A stretch of 64,000 nt of DNA from Prevotella sp. (GTDB lineage Bacteria > Bacteroidota > Bacteroidia > Bacteroidales > Bacteroidaceae), in assembly GCA_024681875.1 (NCBI GenBank), contig JAILAA010000006.1, forward strand, positions 23,075 through 87,074, in the 5' to 3' direction. A program made the translations under genes and the position numbers. The notes beneath the pieces are model-generated. The model was given only the letters and a program-made list of their open reading frames with translations, was not told the DNA's origin and searched no databases. This document shows positions 17,243 through 29,146 of the stretch, in pieces (position 1 is the first letter of the stretch; each line of letters begins with the position of its first letter).

Positions 17243-17652
17243 TTGATGGTTATCTTTTTGGTAGTTCCGTTCTGCTTAACGATATAGATTCCTTTCACAA
17301 GCGTGTTTTTCAGTTGAGTCATGTTGTCGAAAGTTCCAAGACGCTCGCCTTTTAATGAATAGGCCTCTATGGATGATGACGGCAAGGCGGGAAGCGCTTC
17401 TATTGCAGTAGTGGGATTCATCGCTGTTTCCGAGAATGCCATAGTGGCCAGCTGGCTGAGCGTAAACGTGGTAGTGCCGTCGCTATTGACGGCTACCAAG
17501 CTGCCGTCGGCCACCGTGAGCTTAAGGCCTTTCGTGGCTATCGAAGTAGTATTGCCTTGAGTATCGGTAAACACTAAATACTTGTAGACAAAGTCGCCGG
17601 CTTGGGCCTCTATGGCCATTGCAGCAAGGATAGTAATAGTCCATTTCTTCAT
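17239..17652 (-). CDS. Small exported protein made mainly of a C-terminal sorting-type domain
   Basis: 137 residues: a signal peptide (MKKWTITILAAMAIEAQA), about 60 residues of beta-rich sequence and then a tail (EAYSLKGERLGTF...KGIYIVKQNGTTKKITIK) like the type IX secretion sorting domain of larger Prevotella proteins. There is no obvious cargo domain. It is translationally coupled (ATGA) to the DUF4353 gene and has its own promoter (TACCTTTG, minus strand, 17695-17702). Function is unknown; its pairing suggests that the two proteins work together at the cell surface. Confidence 0.75.
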   Translation of the reverse strand: MKKWTITILAAMAIEAQAGDFVYKYLVFTDTQGNTTSIATKGLKLTVADGSLVAVNSDGTTTFTLSQLATMAFSETAMNPTTAIEALPALPSSSIEAYSLKGERLGTFDNMTQLKNTLVKGIYIVKQNGTTKKITIK

Positions 17653-17694
17653 TGTCGTGTTCGTTTTCTGTTAGAATATTATCCGTTTCTTCTG

Positions 17695-17702
17695 CAAAGG
17701 TA
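17695..17702 (-). promoter_or_regulatory. Promoter of the small protein-DUF4353 operon
   Basis: The minus-strand -7 element TACCTTTG lies 43 bp before the start at 17652. Confidence 0.7.
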
Positions 17703-17774
17703 GTATTTAGTCCGCAATCGGGCAAAACGTTTCAGCGAACAGGGCATATTCTTCTGCGAACTGCCTGCATCTGA

Positions 17775-18854
17775 CTATTGCCAATACTCCTGGTTCTCGT
17801 CAAAGACTCGTTCCAACTCGTCTATCATAACCTTGCCGTTTTCAACGTATGCCCTGATCTTGTTTTCGCCTCGCCAGCCTGCGTCAATGAACTGATAGTG
17901 ATACCAGCCTGCGTTGTCCTTAGTGATGCTGATGATTCTGTTTTTGGCATTTTCACTGCCAGGCTTGCCGTCTTGTCCACCAGTACGGAACATCCAGACA
18001 GCATAGCCATCGCCATCGTAATCGTAGTTGTCCCTCAGGTGCTTCAGCAAATCCTCTGTGCAGTGCTCCTCAAGGAACTCGTAATCGTTGTATTCATCAT
18101 GCTCATACATGGTAGTGATGAATTCCCTGATGACGGGGTCGCCTTCAAGAGCCTCGTCAATCTCCTTCTGATAGGGGTTGGCTTCACCTTCGTAGACAAT
18201 GGTACGCTTGTAATAACGCTTGTAACTGCCATGTTGTATGGTGCAGAGAAGCCAGTTGCCGTGGCTGTCGTAGTCGGTGAGCTTGATGGAGTATTCGTCA
18301 TGATCCTCGACAATGCCGCCATGCACAGACTCCTCGAACTTGGCCTCTACAATATTTCCGTCGTCGTCGCGCTCATAGGTCGAGCAGGTGTAATTGCCTG
18401 TCTGGTTGCTTTCCATGGAGGACTTAGGCAGCATGGAGCCGTCTTCGTAGATGAGGGAAGTAATCCATGGCTCCTCCGTCTCAAAGCTGATGATGGAGAT
18501 GCGACTTTTACTGTCGCGGTCGATTTTGCCTTCGTCAACGTTGCCCTCGACGTCAAACTTGTAGATACTCTTCAGCGTGCCGTTGTCTTTGAACTGCACC
18601 GTGACGGGCTCCATGGCCTCTTCAGCTGTGTATTTGACGGCAATGACTTGGCCACGCAGGTCGAAGGTGGCCAAATCCTGCGTCAAGTAGTCATCCTTCT
18701 CGTCGGTGTTCTCTTTGTCAGTTTCATCCTCATCGGTCACCTCTTCAGTGTCGTCTGTGTCCTTATCCTTCTTACTTTTCCTTCCGTCGCATGAGGAAAG
18801 GGCGAAAAGCATAAAGGCTGTGGCCATGACCAGCAAAAAGTCCATTTTTTTCAT
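17775..18854 (-). CDS. Putative lipoprotein of unknown function
   Basis: 359 residues. The N-terminus is a lipoprotein signal with lipobox FALSSC, followed by a highly charged linker rich in Asp, Glu, Lys and Thr (residues about 23-55). The rest is beta-rich and reminiscent of Bacteroidetes proteins with 'DDDGNIVEAKFEE' or 'YDSHGNWLLC' segments of RHS/YD-like character, and a C-terminal domain of about 120 residues (from EIDEALEGDPVIREFI) that may be separate. No enzyme motif was recognised. It lies 18 bp after the B3/4 gene and probably ends the pepT-ligA operon. Confidence 0.75.
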   Translation of the reverse strand: MKKMDFLLVMATAFMLFALSSCDGRKSKKDKDTDDTEEVTDEDETDKENTDEKDDYLTQDLATFDLRGQVIAVKYTAEEAMEPVTVQFKDNGTLKSIYKFDVEGNVDEGKIDRDSKSRISIISFETEEPWITSLIYEDGSMLPKSSMESNQTGNYTCSTYERDDDGNIVEAKFEESVHGGIVEDHDEYSIKLTDYDSHGNWLLCTIQHGSYKRYYKRTIVYEGEANPYQKEIDEALEGDPVIREFITTMYEHDEYNDYEFLEEHCTEDLLKHLRDNYDYDGDGYAVWMFRTGGQDGKPGSENAKNRIISITKDNAGWYHYQFIDAGWRGENKIRAYVENGKVMIDELERVFDENQEYWQ

Positions 18855-18872
18855 TTTTTCTTATTTTTGATG

Positions 18873-19550
18873 TTATTTGTTGTTTCGTCTGTAAACAGAC
18901 ACCTCGCCACCGCTGCTCTGTGCGTACTGGCGTAGCAGTTGCTGGATAAAACTTGCATTGTCAACGACACGTTGTTCGTTGCCGTCGTAGCCGTTGATTA
19001 GGACGACGAGATGAGTTGTCTGCAAGGTAATCTTTGTGCGCTCGTTGTCACTTGTCGGAGTTCCTACACCGCCCAGTGCATCGCGGTAAACGGGCAGACC
19101 GGCAATGTTCAGCATTCCGCGGCCGATGCCCTCATAGGGCTCACCTTCGCGTCCGATGCCAAGTGTCAGCGTGTCGCCCACAAACTTGTCGGCATCGAAG
19201 CCACCTATGCTGTAGCCATAGCCGATGGAAGCCAGATTGATAAGGTCAACAAGGGTGTCAATCTGATATAGTTCCTTGCCTTGCAACAGGCGGCGTATAA
19301 GCTGCTCACTGGCAGGACGGTATCGTGAAGGATCCTTTCCACATTTCTTATATATTGCGCGCGTAGCGGCTATTGAAGGCAGCTCCTTCACACTCTCGGT
19401 GGTCAGTTCATTTCGCAACTGTTCCTCCAAATCGTGAATCTCTTTCCATAGCGGCTCGCAGAATGTACTATTTACCACGTCCGCCTCAAGGCAAGCTCCG
19501 ACAAAATCAGGACAAACTTGCGCAATCTCTTCTGATACAATGACTTTCAT
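18873..19550 (-). CDS. B3/4 (tRNA-binding) domain protein
   Basis: 225 residues resembling the free-standing B3/B4 domain family related to the editing domain of the phenylalanyl-tRNA synthetase beta subunit: SIAATRAIYKKCGKDPSRYRPASEQLIRRLL, shortened here to its core KCGKDPSRYRPASE, and the later GYSIGGFDADKF. Known relatives may edit mischarged tRNA, but the role of stand-alone copies is not settled. It begins 1 bp after the ligA stop codon, so co-transcription is likely. Confidence 0.85.
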   Translation of the reverse strand: MKVIVSEEIAQVCPDFVGACLEADVVNSTFCEPLWKEIHDLEEQLRNELTTESVKELPSIAATRAIYKKCGKDPSRYRPASEQLIRRLLQGKELYQIDTLVDLINLASIGYGYSIGGFDADKFVGDTLTLGIGREGEPYEGIGRGMLNIAGLPVYRDALGGVGTPTSDNERTKITLQTTHLVVLINGYDGNEQRVVDNASFIQQLLRQYAQSSGGEVSVYRRNNK

Positions 19551-19551
19551 G

Positions 19552-22885
<3,334 letters not shown>

Positions 22886-22918
22886 ACATTAATTATTTAT
22901 TGTAACATATTTCGTCTG

Positions 22919-22926
22919 CAAAGTTA
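22919..22926 (-). promoter_or_regulatory. pepT promoter (TAACTTTG)
   Basis: The minus-strand -7 element lies 34 bp upstream of the pepT start in an A/T-rich 223-bp region shared with carB. Confidence 0.7.
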
Positions 22927-23062
22927 CATATTTTTTTCTTTTCACGAAATTACGTAGACAAAAAAAAGATTTCTTTGAATCTACGACATAGAGCTATGTC
23001 AGTTTTTTTTGCTTTCTGCTTACTTTTTTTATCTATGAGGACTGTTTTTCTTGAATTTTTCT

Positions 23063-23070
23063 TACCTTTG
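23063..23070 (+). promoter_or_regulatory. carB promoter (TACCTTTG)
   Basis: The plus-strand -7 element lies 39 bp before the carB start. Confidence 0.7.
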
Positions 23071-23108
23071 CAGCCAAAATAGTGACAAATCATCTTTAAT
23101 ACATCACA

Positions 23109-26100
23109 ATGACACAAAAGAAGCTAAAGAAGGTGCTCGTCTTAGGCTCGGGCGCATTGAAGATCGGCCAGGCCGGCGAGTTTGACTATTCTGGTTCGCA
23201 AGCCCTGAAAGCGCTACGCGAAGAAGGCATCAAAAGCGTGTTGGTGAATCCCAACATCGCTACTATTCAAACCAGCGAAGGCATTGCCGATAAGGTGTAT
23301 TTCCAGCCAGTCACCACCCACTTTGTTACAGAAATAATTAAGAAGGAGCGCCCTGACGGCATCCTTCTTGCTTTTGGTGGACAGACGGCTTTGAATTGCG
23401 GCACCGAGCTCTATCAGCAAGGTATTCTCAAGGAGTATGGCGTGGAGGTGCTGGGCACCAGCGTCGAGGCCATCATGAATACTGAGGACCGCGACCTGTT
23501 CGTGAAGAAACTGGCTGAGATTGAGCAGAAGGTGCCCGTCTCGCACGCTGTGGAGAATATGGACGACGCGCTGAAGGCTGCCCGCGAGATTGGCTTCCCC
23601 ATCATGATCCGCTCGGCTTATGCACTCGGAGGTCTGGGCTCAGGCATCTGTCCCGACGAGAAGGCTTTTGTGGAATTGGCTGAGAGCGCCTTTACTTTTG
23701 CGCCTCAGATATTGGTTGAAGAGAGCCTGAAAGGCTGGAAGGAGATTGAGTTCGAGTGCATCCGCGATGCCAACGACCACTGCTTCACCGTGGCTTCGAT
23801 GGAGAACTTCGACCCACTTGGCATACATACTGGTGAGTCGATAGTCGTGGCTCCCACCTGTTCGCTCCGTGAGGAACAGGTGAAGATGCTGCAAGATATC
23901 ACCATCCGCTGCGTACGTCACTTAGGCATCGTTGGTGAGTGCAACATTCAGTTCGCCTTCAATGCCGAGACCAACGACTACCGTATCATTGAGATCAACG
24001 CCCGTCTGAGCCGCTCGTCGGCTCTCGCTTCAAAGGCTACGGGCTATCCCCTCGCTTTCGTAGCTGCCAAGATTGCCCTGGGCTACACCCTCGACCAGAT
24101 TGGTGAGATGGGCACCACGAGCTCTGCCTATGTCGCTCCTTCGCTTGACTATATGATTTGTAAGATACCTCGTTGGGACTTGACGAAGTTTGCCGGCGTC
24201 TCACGCCAGATTGGTTCGTCGATGAAGAGTGTAGGCGAGATAATGAGCATCGGCCGCAGCTTCGAGGAGATGATTCAGAAAGGCCTGCGCATGATAGGGC
24301 AGGGAATGCACGGTTTCGTGGGCAATGACCACACGAAGTTCGACAACCTTGACGATGCCCTTCAGAATCCTACCGACCTGCGAATCTTCGCCATTGCTCA
24401 GGCTCTAGAGGAAGGCTACACCGTGCAGCGCATTGAGGAACTGACAAAGATTGACGTGTGGTTCCTGGAGCGCTTGAAGCATATCGTTGACCTGAAGCAC
24501 GAGTTGCAGAAATTCAACAAGCTGGAGGAAGTTCCTGACGAGTTCCTGTTGGAGTTGAAGCGCTGTGGCTTCTCCGACTTCCAGATTGCCCGCTTCGTGC
24601 TGAAGCCCCAGGGTGGCAACATGGAGAAAGAAAACCTGGCCGTACGCCAGTACCGTAAGGAGCGCGGCATCCTACCCTCAGTGAAGCGCATTCCCACCGT
24701 TGCCTCAGAGCATCCCGAGCTGACCAACTACCTGTACTTCACCTACACGCACATTCCCGCCTTCGGCAACGCCCAGGGTGAGCAGTACAAGCCAAAGCAC
24801 GATATCAACTATTATAATAATGAGAAGTCGGTGGTCGTCCTAGGCTCAGGTGCTTACCGCATCGGTTCTTCTGTGGAGTTCGACTGGTGCTCCGTCAATG
24901 CCATCAACACAGCTCGCAAGCTGGGTTATAAGAGCATCATGATCAACTATAACCCCGAGACCGTGTCGACCGACTACGACATGTGCGACCGCCTGTACTT
25001 CGACGAGTTGTCGTTGGAGCGTGTCCTCGATGTCATCGACTTGGAGTCGCCGCGTGGTGTCATCGTCAGCGTGGGTGGACAGATACCCAACAACTTGGCC
25101 ATGAAGCTCTACCGCCAGGGAGTGCCCGTGCTTGGCACCAGCCCCGTGAACATCGACCGCGCCGAGAACCGCGACAAGTTCTCCGCCATGCTTGATAAGC
25201 TTGGCATCGACCAGCCCGCTTGGCGTGCGCTGACCAGTTTCGACGATGTGAAGCAGTTCGTCGAGGAGGTGGGCTACCCAGTTCTCGTCCGTCCGTCGTA
25301 TGTCCTTTCAGGCGCTGCCATGAACGTGTGCTACGACGACGAGGAGCTGCACCGCTTCCTCAACATGGCCACCGAGGTGTCGAAGGAGTTCCCCGTGGTT
25401 ATCTCGAAGTTCATGACCGAGACCAAGGAGATTGAGTTCGACGCTGTTGCCGACAAGGGTGAGGTCGTTGAGTATGCCATCAGCGAACACGTTGAATATG
25501 CCGGCGTGCACTCAGGCGACGCCACGATGGTATTCCCCGCACAGCACATCTATTATAGCACCATCCGACAGATCAAGCATATCAGCCGTGCCATTGCGAA
25601 GGAGCTGAACATCAGCGGTCCCTTCAACATCCAGTTCCTCGCCAAGAATCGCGAGGTGAAGGTAATCGAGTGCAATCTGCGAGCCAGCCGCTCATTCCCC
25701 TTCGTCTCGAAGATTCTGAAGCGTAACTTCATCGAGACAGCCACTCGCATCATGCTTGACGCTCCCTACGAGAAGCCCGACCGCTCCGAGTTCGACATCG
25801 ACCGCATTGGCGTAAAGGCTAGTCAGTTCTCCTTCGCCCGTCTGCAGAACGCTGACCCCGTGTTGGGCGTCGACATGAGCTCTACCGGCGAGGTAGGCTG
25901 CTTGGGCGACGACCTCAACGAGGCCCTGCTGAATGCCATGATTGCCACCGGCTACCGTCTGCCCAAGAAGAGCGTGCTCATCTCATCAGGCGGCGCCAAG
26001 GGTAAGGTCAGCCTGTTGGAGCCTGCTCAGCAGCTGGTGAAGAAAGGCTATGATGTGTATGCCACTGGTGGTACCGCCAAGTTCTTCAACGACAACGGCG

Positions 26101-26372
26101 TCCCCGCTACAAAGGTGCTGTGGCCCGATGAGGAGGGCGAGAACAAGGTGATGGATTTGATTGCAGCCCACCAGTTCGATCTCATCGTCAACGTGCCGAA
26201 GAACCACACGAAGCGTGAGTTGACCAACGGCTATCGTATTCGTCGTGGCGCCATCGATCACAACATCCCACTCATCACTAATGTGCGCCTTGCCAAGGCT
26301 TTCATTGAGGCTTTCACCGCCATGAGCGAGGACGATATCAAGATTAAGAGCTGGCAGGAATACAACAACTAA
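23109..26372 (+). CDS. carB: Carbamoyl-phosphate synthase large subunit
   Basis: 1087 residues. It makes carbamoyl phosphate from ammonia (delivered by CarA), bicarbonate and two ATP, for pyrimidines and arginine. It has two homologous ATP-grasp halves, starting at VLVLGSGALKIGQAGEFDYSG and VVVLGSGAYRIGSSVEFDW, an oligomerisation part between them and a C-terminal MGS-like regulatory domain (KKGYDVYATGGTAKFF). No carA lies next to it in the window. It is a single-gene unit with its own promoter and a strong palindromic terminator. Confidence 0.96.
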   Translation: MTQKKLKKVLVLGSGALKIGQAGEFDYSGSQALKALREEGIKSVLVNPNIATIQTSEGIADKVYFQPVTTHFVTEIIKKERPDGILLAFGGQTALNCGTELYQQGILKEYGVEVLGTSVEAIMNTEDRDLFVKKLAEIEQKVPVSHAVENMDDALKAAREIGFPIMIRSAYALGGLGSGICPDEKAFVELAESAFTFAPQILVEESLKGWKEIEFECIRDANDHCFTVASMENFDPLGIHTGESIVVAPTCSLREEQVKMLQDITIRCVRHLGIVGECNIQFAFNAETNDYRIIEINARLSRSSALASKATGYPLAFVAAKIALGYTLDQIGEMGTTSSAYVAPSLDYMICKIPRWDLTKFAGVSRQIGSSMKSVGEIMSIGRSFEEMIQKGLRMIGQGMHGFVGNDHTKFDNLDDALQNPTDLRIFAIAQALEEGYTVQRIEELTKIDVWFLERLKHIVDLKHELQKFNKLEEVPDEFLLELKRCGFSDFQIARFVLKPQGGNMEKENLAVRQYRKERGILPSVKRIPTVASEHPELTNYLYFTYTHIPAFGNAQGEQYKPKHDINYYNNEKSVVVLGSGAYRIGSSVEFDWCSVNAINTARKLGYKSIMINYNPETVSTDYDMCDRLYFDELSLERVLDVIDLESPRGVIVSVGGQIPNNLAMKLYRQGVPVLGTSPVNIDRAENRDKFSAMLDKLGIDQPAWRALTSFDDVKQFVEEVGYPVLVRPSYVLSGAAMNVCYDDEELHRFLNMATEVSKEFPVVISKFMTETKEIEFDAVADKGEVVEYAISEHVEYAGVHSGDATMVFPAQHIYYSTIRQIKHISRAIAKELNISGPFNIQFLAKNREVKVIECNLRASRSFPFVSKILKRNFIETATRIMLDAPYEKPDRSEFDIDRIGVKASQFSFARLQNADPVLGVDMSSTGEVGCLGDDLNEALLNAMIATGYRLPKKSVLISSGGAKGKVSLLEPAQQLVKKGYDVYATGGTAKFFNDNGVPATKVLWPDEEGENKVMDLIAAHQFDLIVNVPKNHTKRELTNGYRIRRGAIDHNIPLITNVRLAKAFIEAFTAMSEDDIKIKSWQEYNN

Positions 26373-26390
26373 TTCCTCACGATAACAAGT

Positions 26391-26438
26391 AAGCTCCCCA
26401 CGATTTTTTCCAACGTTGGAAAAAATCGTGGGGAGCTT
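26391..26438. terminator. 48-bp perfect palindrome, probable bidirectional terminator
   Basis: Two 24-bp arms (AAGCTCCCCACGATTTTTTC and its continuation CAAC, with their exact complement) meet with no loop bases. A T-rich stretch follows on the plus side. It separates the convergent carB and histidine kinase genes. Confidence 0.8.
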
Positions 26439-26469
26439 GTTTATTTTCTTTTGTAGCTTGCAAAAAAAA

Positions 26470-27357
26470 TTATATAGGCAGTGTGTAGACGAAGCGTGCA
26501 CCATCTTTGTAGGATGTGTCAAGCACGATGTCGCCACCCAGACGGCGAGCAATGCTACGTGCAACGGTGAGCCCAATGCCTGTACCGTCATAGTATTCAT
26601 CCAATTGGACAAATTCATCGAAGATGTGCTCAGCCTCTTCTTCAGGAATACCAATGCCTGTGTCCTCAACGGTCATGCATAGCAGCTGTTTCGTTTGTTG
26701 TTCCGTTTGTTGCGACTCAGTCGCAACAGACAAGACCACCTTGGCCTTCTCTGTTACAGCTGCGGCACCTCCGTGGGCCTCAGCGGGATGGGTAAACTTC
26801 ATGGCGTTGTCAAGAAGCAGCACAAGAGCACGTGTGGCCTGCTGCAGATTCGTGTGTATTATGGCCATTTCGGCCTCTGGTGCAATCTGCATGTCAAAAG
26901 TAAGGTGGGTGGCCATAGAGACACGGCTCTCGTCAACAGCCTGAGCAGGTATCATTACTGCCGGCACATCGTCGTTGCGCTCAATGGCAGTTTCGCTGCT
27001 TGCCTCAGCCAACTCCAGCATTTTGTTCACCAGTCCAGTAATGCGTTGGGTGTTGTCAGCAATGCCCTGGGTCACCTCGTGCTTCATCGCCTCGTCTAAC
27101 TCCATACCAGATGTGAGAATCTGTGCAAAGCCGCTAAGAATGTTCAGGGGTGTCCTGATTTCGTGCGATATCTGCTGAATAAAGACGGATTTCATCCTAG
27201 AGGACTCCACAGCCTGATCATACAGGTTCAGTGCTTCCTCGTAACCCAAACCCATATTCTCGAACATCTGGTTCAGCTGTTCGTAGTCCTCCTGCAACTG
27301 GCGGTGCTCCTCTTGCAGTTGGCGGTATTCATCGACAAGTTGCTGCTCTGGAATCAT
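26470..27357 (-). CDS. Cytoplasmic sensor histidine kinase
   Basis: 295 residues with no membrane segment. An N-terminal coiled coil rich in Gln/Glu (residues about 5-55, YRQLQEEHRQLQEDYEQLNQ) precedes the H-box with phospho-His65 in QQISHEIRTPLN. The HATPase_c domain has an N-box (LLLDNAMKF), a G1 box (VEDTGIGIPEEE), an F-box (FDEFVQLD) and a G2 box (GTGIGLTVAR). No response regulator is adjacent. It overlaps the STAS gene by 4 bp and is the third gene of the partner-switching operon, so its input or output is likely tied to RsbV/RsbW-like proteins. Confidence 0.92.
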   Translation of the reverse strand: MIPEQQLVDEYRQLQEEHRQLQEDYEQLNQMFENMGLGYEEALNLYDQAVESSRMKSVFIQQISHEIRTPLNILSGFAQILTSGMELDEAMKHEVTQGIADNTQRITGLVNKMLELAEASSETAIERNDDVPAVMIPAQAVDESRVSMATHLTFDMQIAPEAEMAIIHTNLQQATRALVLLLDNAMKFTHPAEAHGGAAAVTEKAKVVLSVATESQQTEQQTKQLLCMTVEDTGIGIPEEEAEHIFDEFVQLDEYYDGTGIGLTVARSIARRLGGDIVLDTSYKDGARFVYTLPI

Positions 27358-27662
27358 GCCTTTTGCTCGACAGTCATAAACTTGGTAAAGCCCGTCATAG
27401 CCAGCACTTTGTAGATTTCCGGGCTGACGTTGGTCATCTTGAACTTGCCACGCTTCATAGTAACGGTGCGCATGGTCTTCTGGATGATGCGCAGGCCCGA
27501 GCTGGCCATGTAGTTCAGCTCTGTGCAGTCCATCTCCAAGTCAACACCTTGCTCCTGCAGTGCGGGCTCAATGTCTTTTTCAAATTGTCCAGCGTTCATC
27601 GTATCAATGCGCTGTCCTGTCTTAATGATGGTCTTGCCACCTTCTTTCAGTATTTGTGTCAT
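27354..27662 (-). CDS. STAS-domain anti-sigma factor antagonist-like protein
   Basis: 102 residues. The phospho-acceptor motif YMASSGLRIIQ (Ser54) matches the conserved Ser of SpoIIAA/RsbV antagonists. Such proteins bind the RsbW-like kinase when unphosphorylated. It starts 10 bp after the RsbW-like gene and its stop overlaps the histidine kinase start by 4 bp. Confidence 0.9.
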   Translation of the reverse strand: MTQILKEGGKTIIKTGQRIDTMNAGQFEKDIEPALQEQGVDLEMDCTELNYMASSGLRIIQKTMRTVTMKRGKFKMTNVSPEIYKVLAMTGFTKFMTVEQKA

Positions 27663-27672
27663 ATTATTATGC

Positions 27673-28086
27673 TTATTGCTTGATTGATTTTTTCATTGTG
27701 AGGATGTTGTGCCCGTTGATGCGCTGATAGGAAACTTCATCCATGATTTGCTTAGTAATGAAAATGCCCATGCCTCCCAGTTCCCTGTCGGCGGGATTAA
27801 TGCTGAGGTCATTCTCTTTGCGTGTCATCGGGTCAAAGGCACGTCCTTCGTCGCTAAGAGTAAATGTGATGCTGCCGTTATCTGTCTGGGCAGTCAGACT
27901 GATAGGGGCTACTGTTCCTTCTGGATAGGCATAGAAAATGACATTTGACACCATCTCCTCAAGAACAAGGTTGAAGTTCATAGTCAGCTCAGGGTCGAGA
28001 CGAAGCTCGTTGCTGATTTCTTCAACGAACAAGTTCACTTGTTGCAAATCGTCTATCTTGTTGCGGATATGAATTTCCTTGGTCAT
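27673..28086 (-). CDS. RsbW/SpoIIAB-like anti-sigma serine kinase
   Basis: 137 residues of the GHKL ATPase fold: N-box LVLEEMVSNVIFYAY, G1 SDEGRAFDP and G2 LGGMGIFITKQ. In Firmicutes relatives hold a sigma factor and phosphorylate the STAS antagonist. Here the partner target is unknown because no cognate sigma factor or PP2C phosphatase is present in the window. A minus-strand promoter TATCTTTG is at 28161-28168. Confidence 0.9.
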   Translation of the reverse strand: MTKEIHIRNKIDDLQQVNLFVEEISNELRLDPELTMNFNLVLEEMVSNVIFYAYPEGTVAPISLTAQTDNGSITFTLSDEGRAFDPMTRKENDLSINPADRELGGMGIFITKQIMDEVSYQRINGHNILTMKKSIKQ

Positions 28087-28160
28087 TCCGTACTGCTGTT
28101 TTTAGTTGTTCTGCCCACATTGGCTCTTCGGGGGAAGCTCCCGCACATATTCCAACGCTG

Positions 28161-28168
28161 CAAAGATA
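28161..28168 (-). promoter_or_regulatory. Promoter of the RsbW-STAS-histidine kinase operon (TATCTTTG)
   Basis: The minus-strand -7 element has TTTG 20 bp upstream of it (at 28189-28192 on the minus strand) and lies 75 bp before the RsbW-like start. Confidence 0.65.
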
Positions 28169-28232
28169 ATAAAAAACGAATGACGGGCCAAAGAAAAGCC
28201 TGTTTTTCTTTTGTCTTTCTGTTGTTTTTTTT

Positions 28233-28240
28233 TAACTTTG
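28233..28240 (+). promoter_or_regulatory. yicC-gmk-nadD promoter (TAACTTTG)
   Basis: TTTG at 28210-28213, then a 19-base spacer, then TAACTTTG: a full consensus. It lies 30 bp before the yicC start chosen here and rules out the longer frame that begins at 28039. Confidence 0.8.
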
Positions 28241-28269
28241 CACCTGTATTTCGCAAATATTACTTCTAT

Positions 28270-29145
28270 ATGATACAGTCAATGACTGGCTATGGCAAAG
28301 CTGTCGTGGCCTATAACAACAAAAAAATTCACGCCGAGGTCAAATCGCTTAACTCCAAGCAGCTGGATTTGCAGACACGTATTACCCCGCTGTACCGTGA
28401 GAAAGAAATGGAGATACGTCAGATGATAGCGCAGCAGATTGAACGCGGCAAGGTGGACTTTGCGCTCTGGATTGAGCAGGATACATGCGTTGAAGCCACA
28501 CCTGTAAATGCAGCTCTCATAGAAAACTATTTCAAGCAGCTGAAGGCAATCGCCCAGCAGACGGGTATCCCTGAGCCCGAAAACTGGATGAGTATGTTGG
28601 TACGGATGCCAGACGTTTTGACCCATGCTGAAATAGAGCAGCTTGACGACGACGAATGGCGTGCAGCCCGCCAAGCCGTAGAGCAGGCTCTTGACGCGCT
28701 GGTCAGTTACCGCCGTCAGGAGGGGGCCGCACTTGAAAAGAAATTCAATGAGAAAATCGACAACATTGAGCGTCTTCTGGCTTCGATAGAGCCTTACGAG
28801 AAGAGCCGCGTGGAGAAAATCCGCCAGCGCATTACCGACGGACTCTTGCAGATACCGGGAGTTGAATACGACAAGAATCGTTTGGAGCAGGAGCTTATCT
28901 ACTACATTGAGAAGCTGGATATCAGCGAGGAGAAGCAGCGCCTTACCAATCATCTGGCCTATTTCCGTGAAACGATGGCTAATGGTCACGGACAGGGTAA
29001 AAAGCTTGGATTCATCGCGCAGGAGATGGGACGTGAAATCAATACTACTGGCTCAAAGTCTAATCAGGCGGAGATGCAGAACATTGTAGTCCAGATGAAG
29101 GACGAGCTGGAACAAATCAAGGAACAGGTACTAAACGCTTTGTAA
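28270..29145 (+). CDS. yicC: YicC family endoribonuclease-like protein
   Basis: 291 residues from ATG 28270, starting with the family signature MIQSMTGYGKA and ending with GREINTTGSKSNQAEMQNIV and the C-terminal KDELEQIKEQVLNAL. YicC proteins are reported ribonucleases linked to stationary-phase RNA turnover. The longer open frame upstream contains the promoter at 28233 and is not coding. It starts a tight unit: gmk follows by 1 bp. Confidence 0.93.
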   Translation: MIQSMTGYGKAVVAYNNKKIHAEVKSLNSKQLDLQTRITPLYREKEMEIRQMIAQQIERGKVDFALWIEQDTCVEATPVNAALIENYFKQLKAIAQQTGIPEPENWMSMLVRMPDVLTHAEIEQLDDDEWRAARQAVEQALDALVSYRRQEGAALEKKFNEKIDNIERLLASIEPYEKSRVEKIRQRITDGLLQIPGVEYDKNRLEQELIYYIEKLDISEEKQRLTNHLAYFRETMANGHGQGKKLGFIAQEMGREINTTGSKSNQAEMQNIVVQMKDELEQIKEQVLNAL

Positions 29146-29146
29146 C

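Noticed and set aside
17778..18794. 338-residue open frame on the plus strand
   Set aside because: Antisense to the lipoprotein gene, which has a clear lipobox and normal composition.
28039..28269. Extension of the YicC protein by 77 residues
   Set aside because: The stretch contains a consensus promoter (TTTG, 19 bp, TAACTTTG), and the family begins at MIQSMTGYG.
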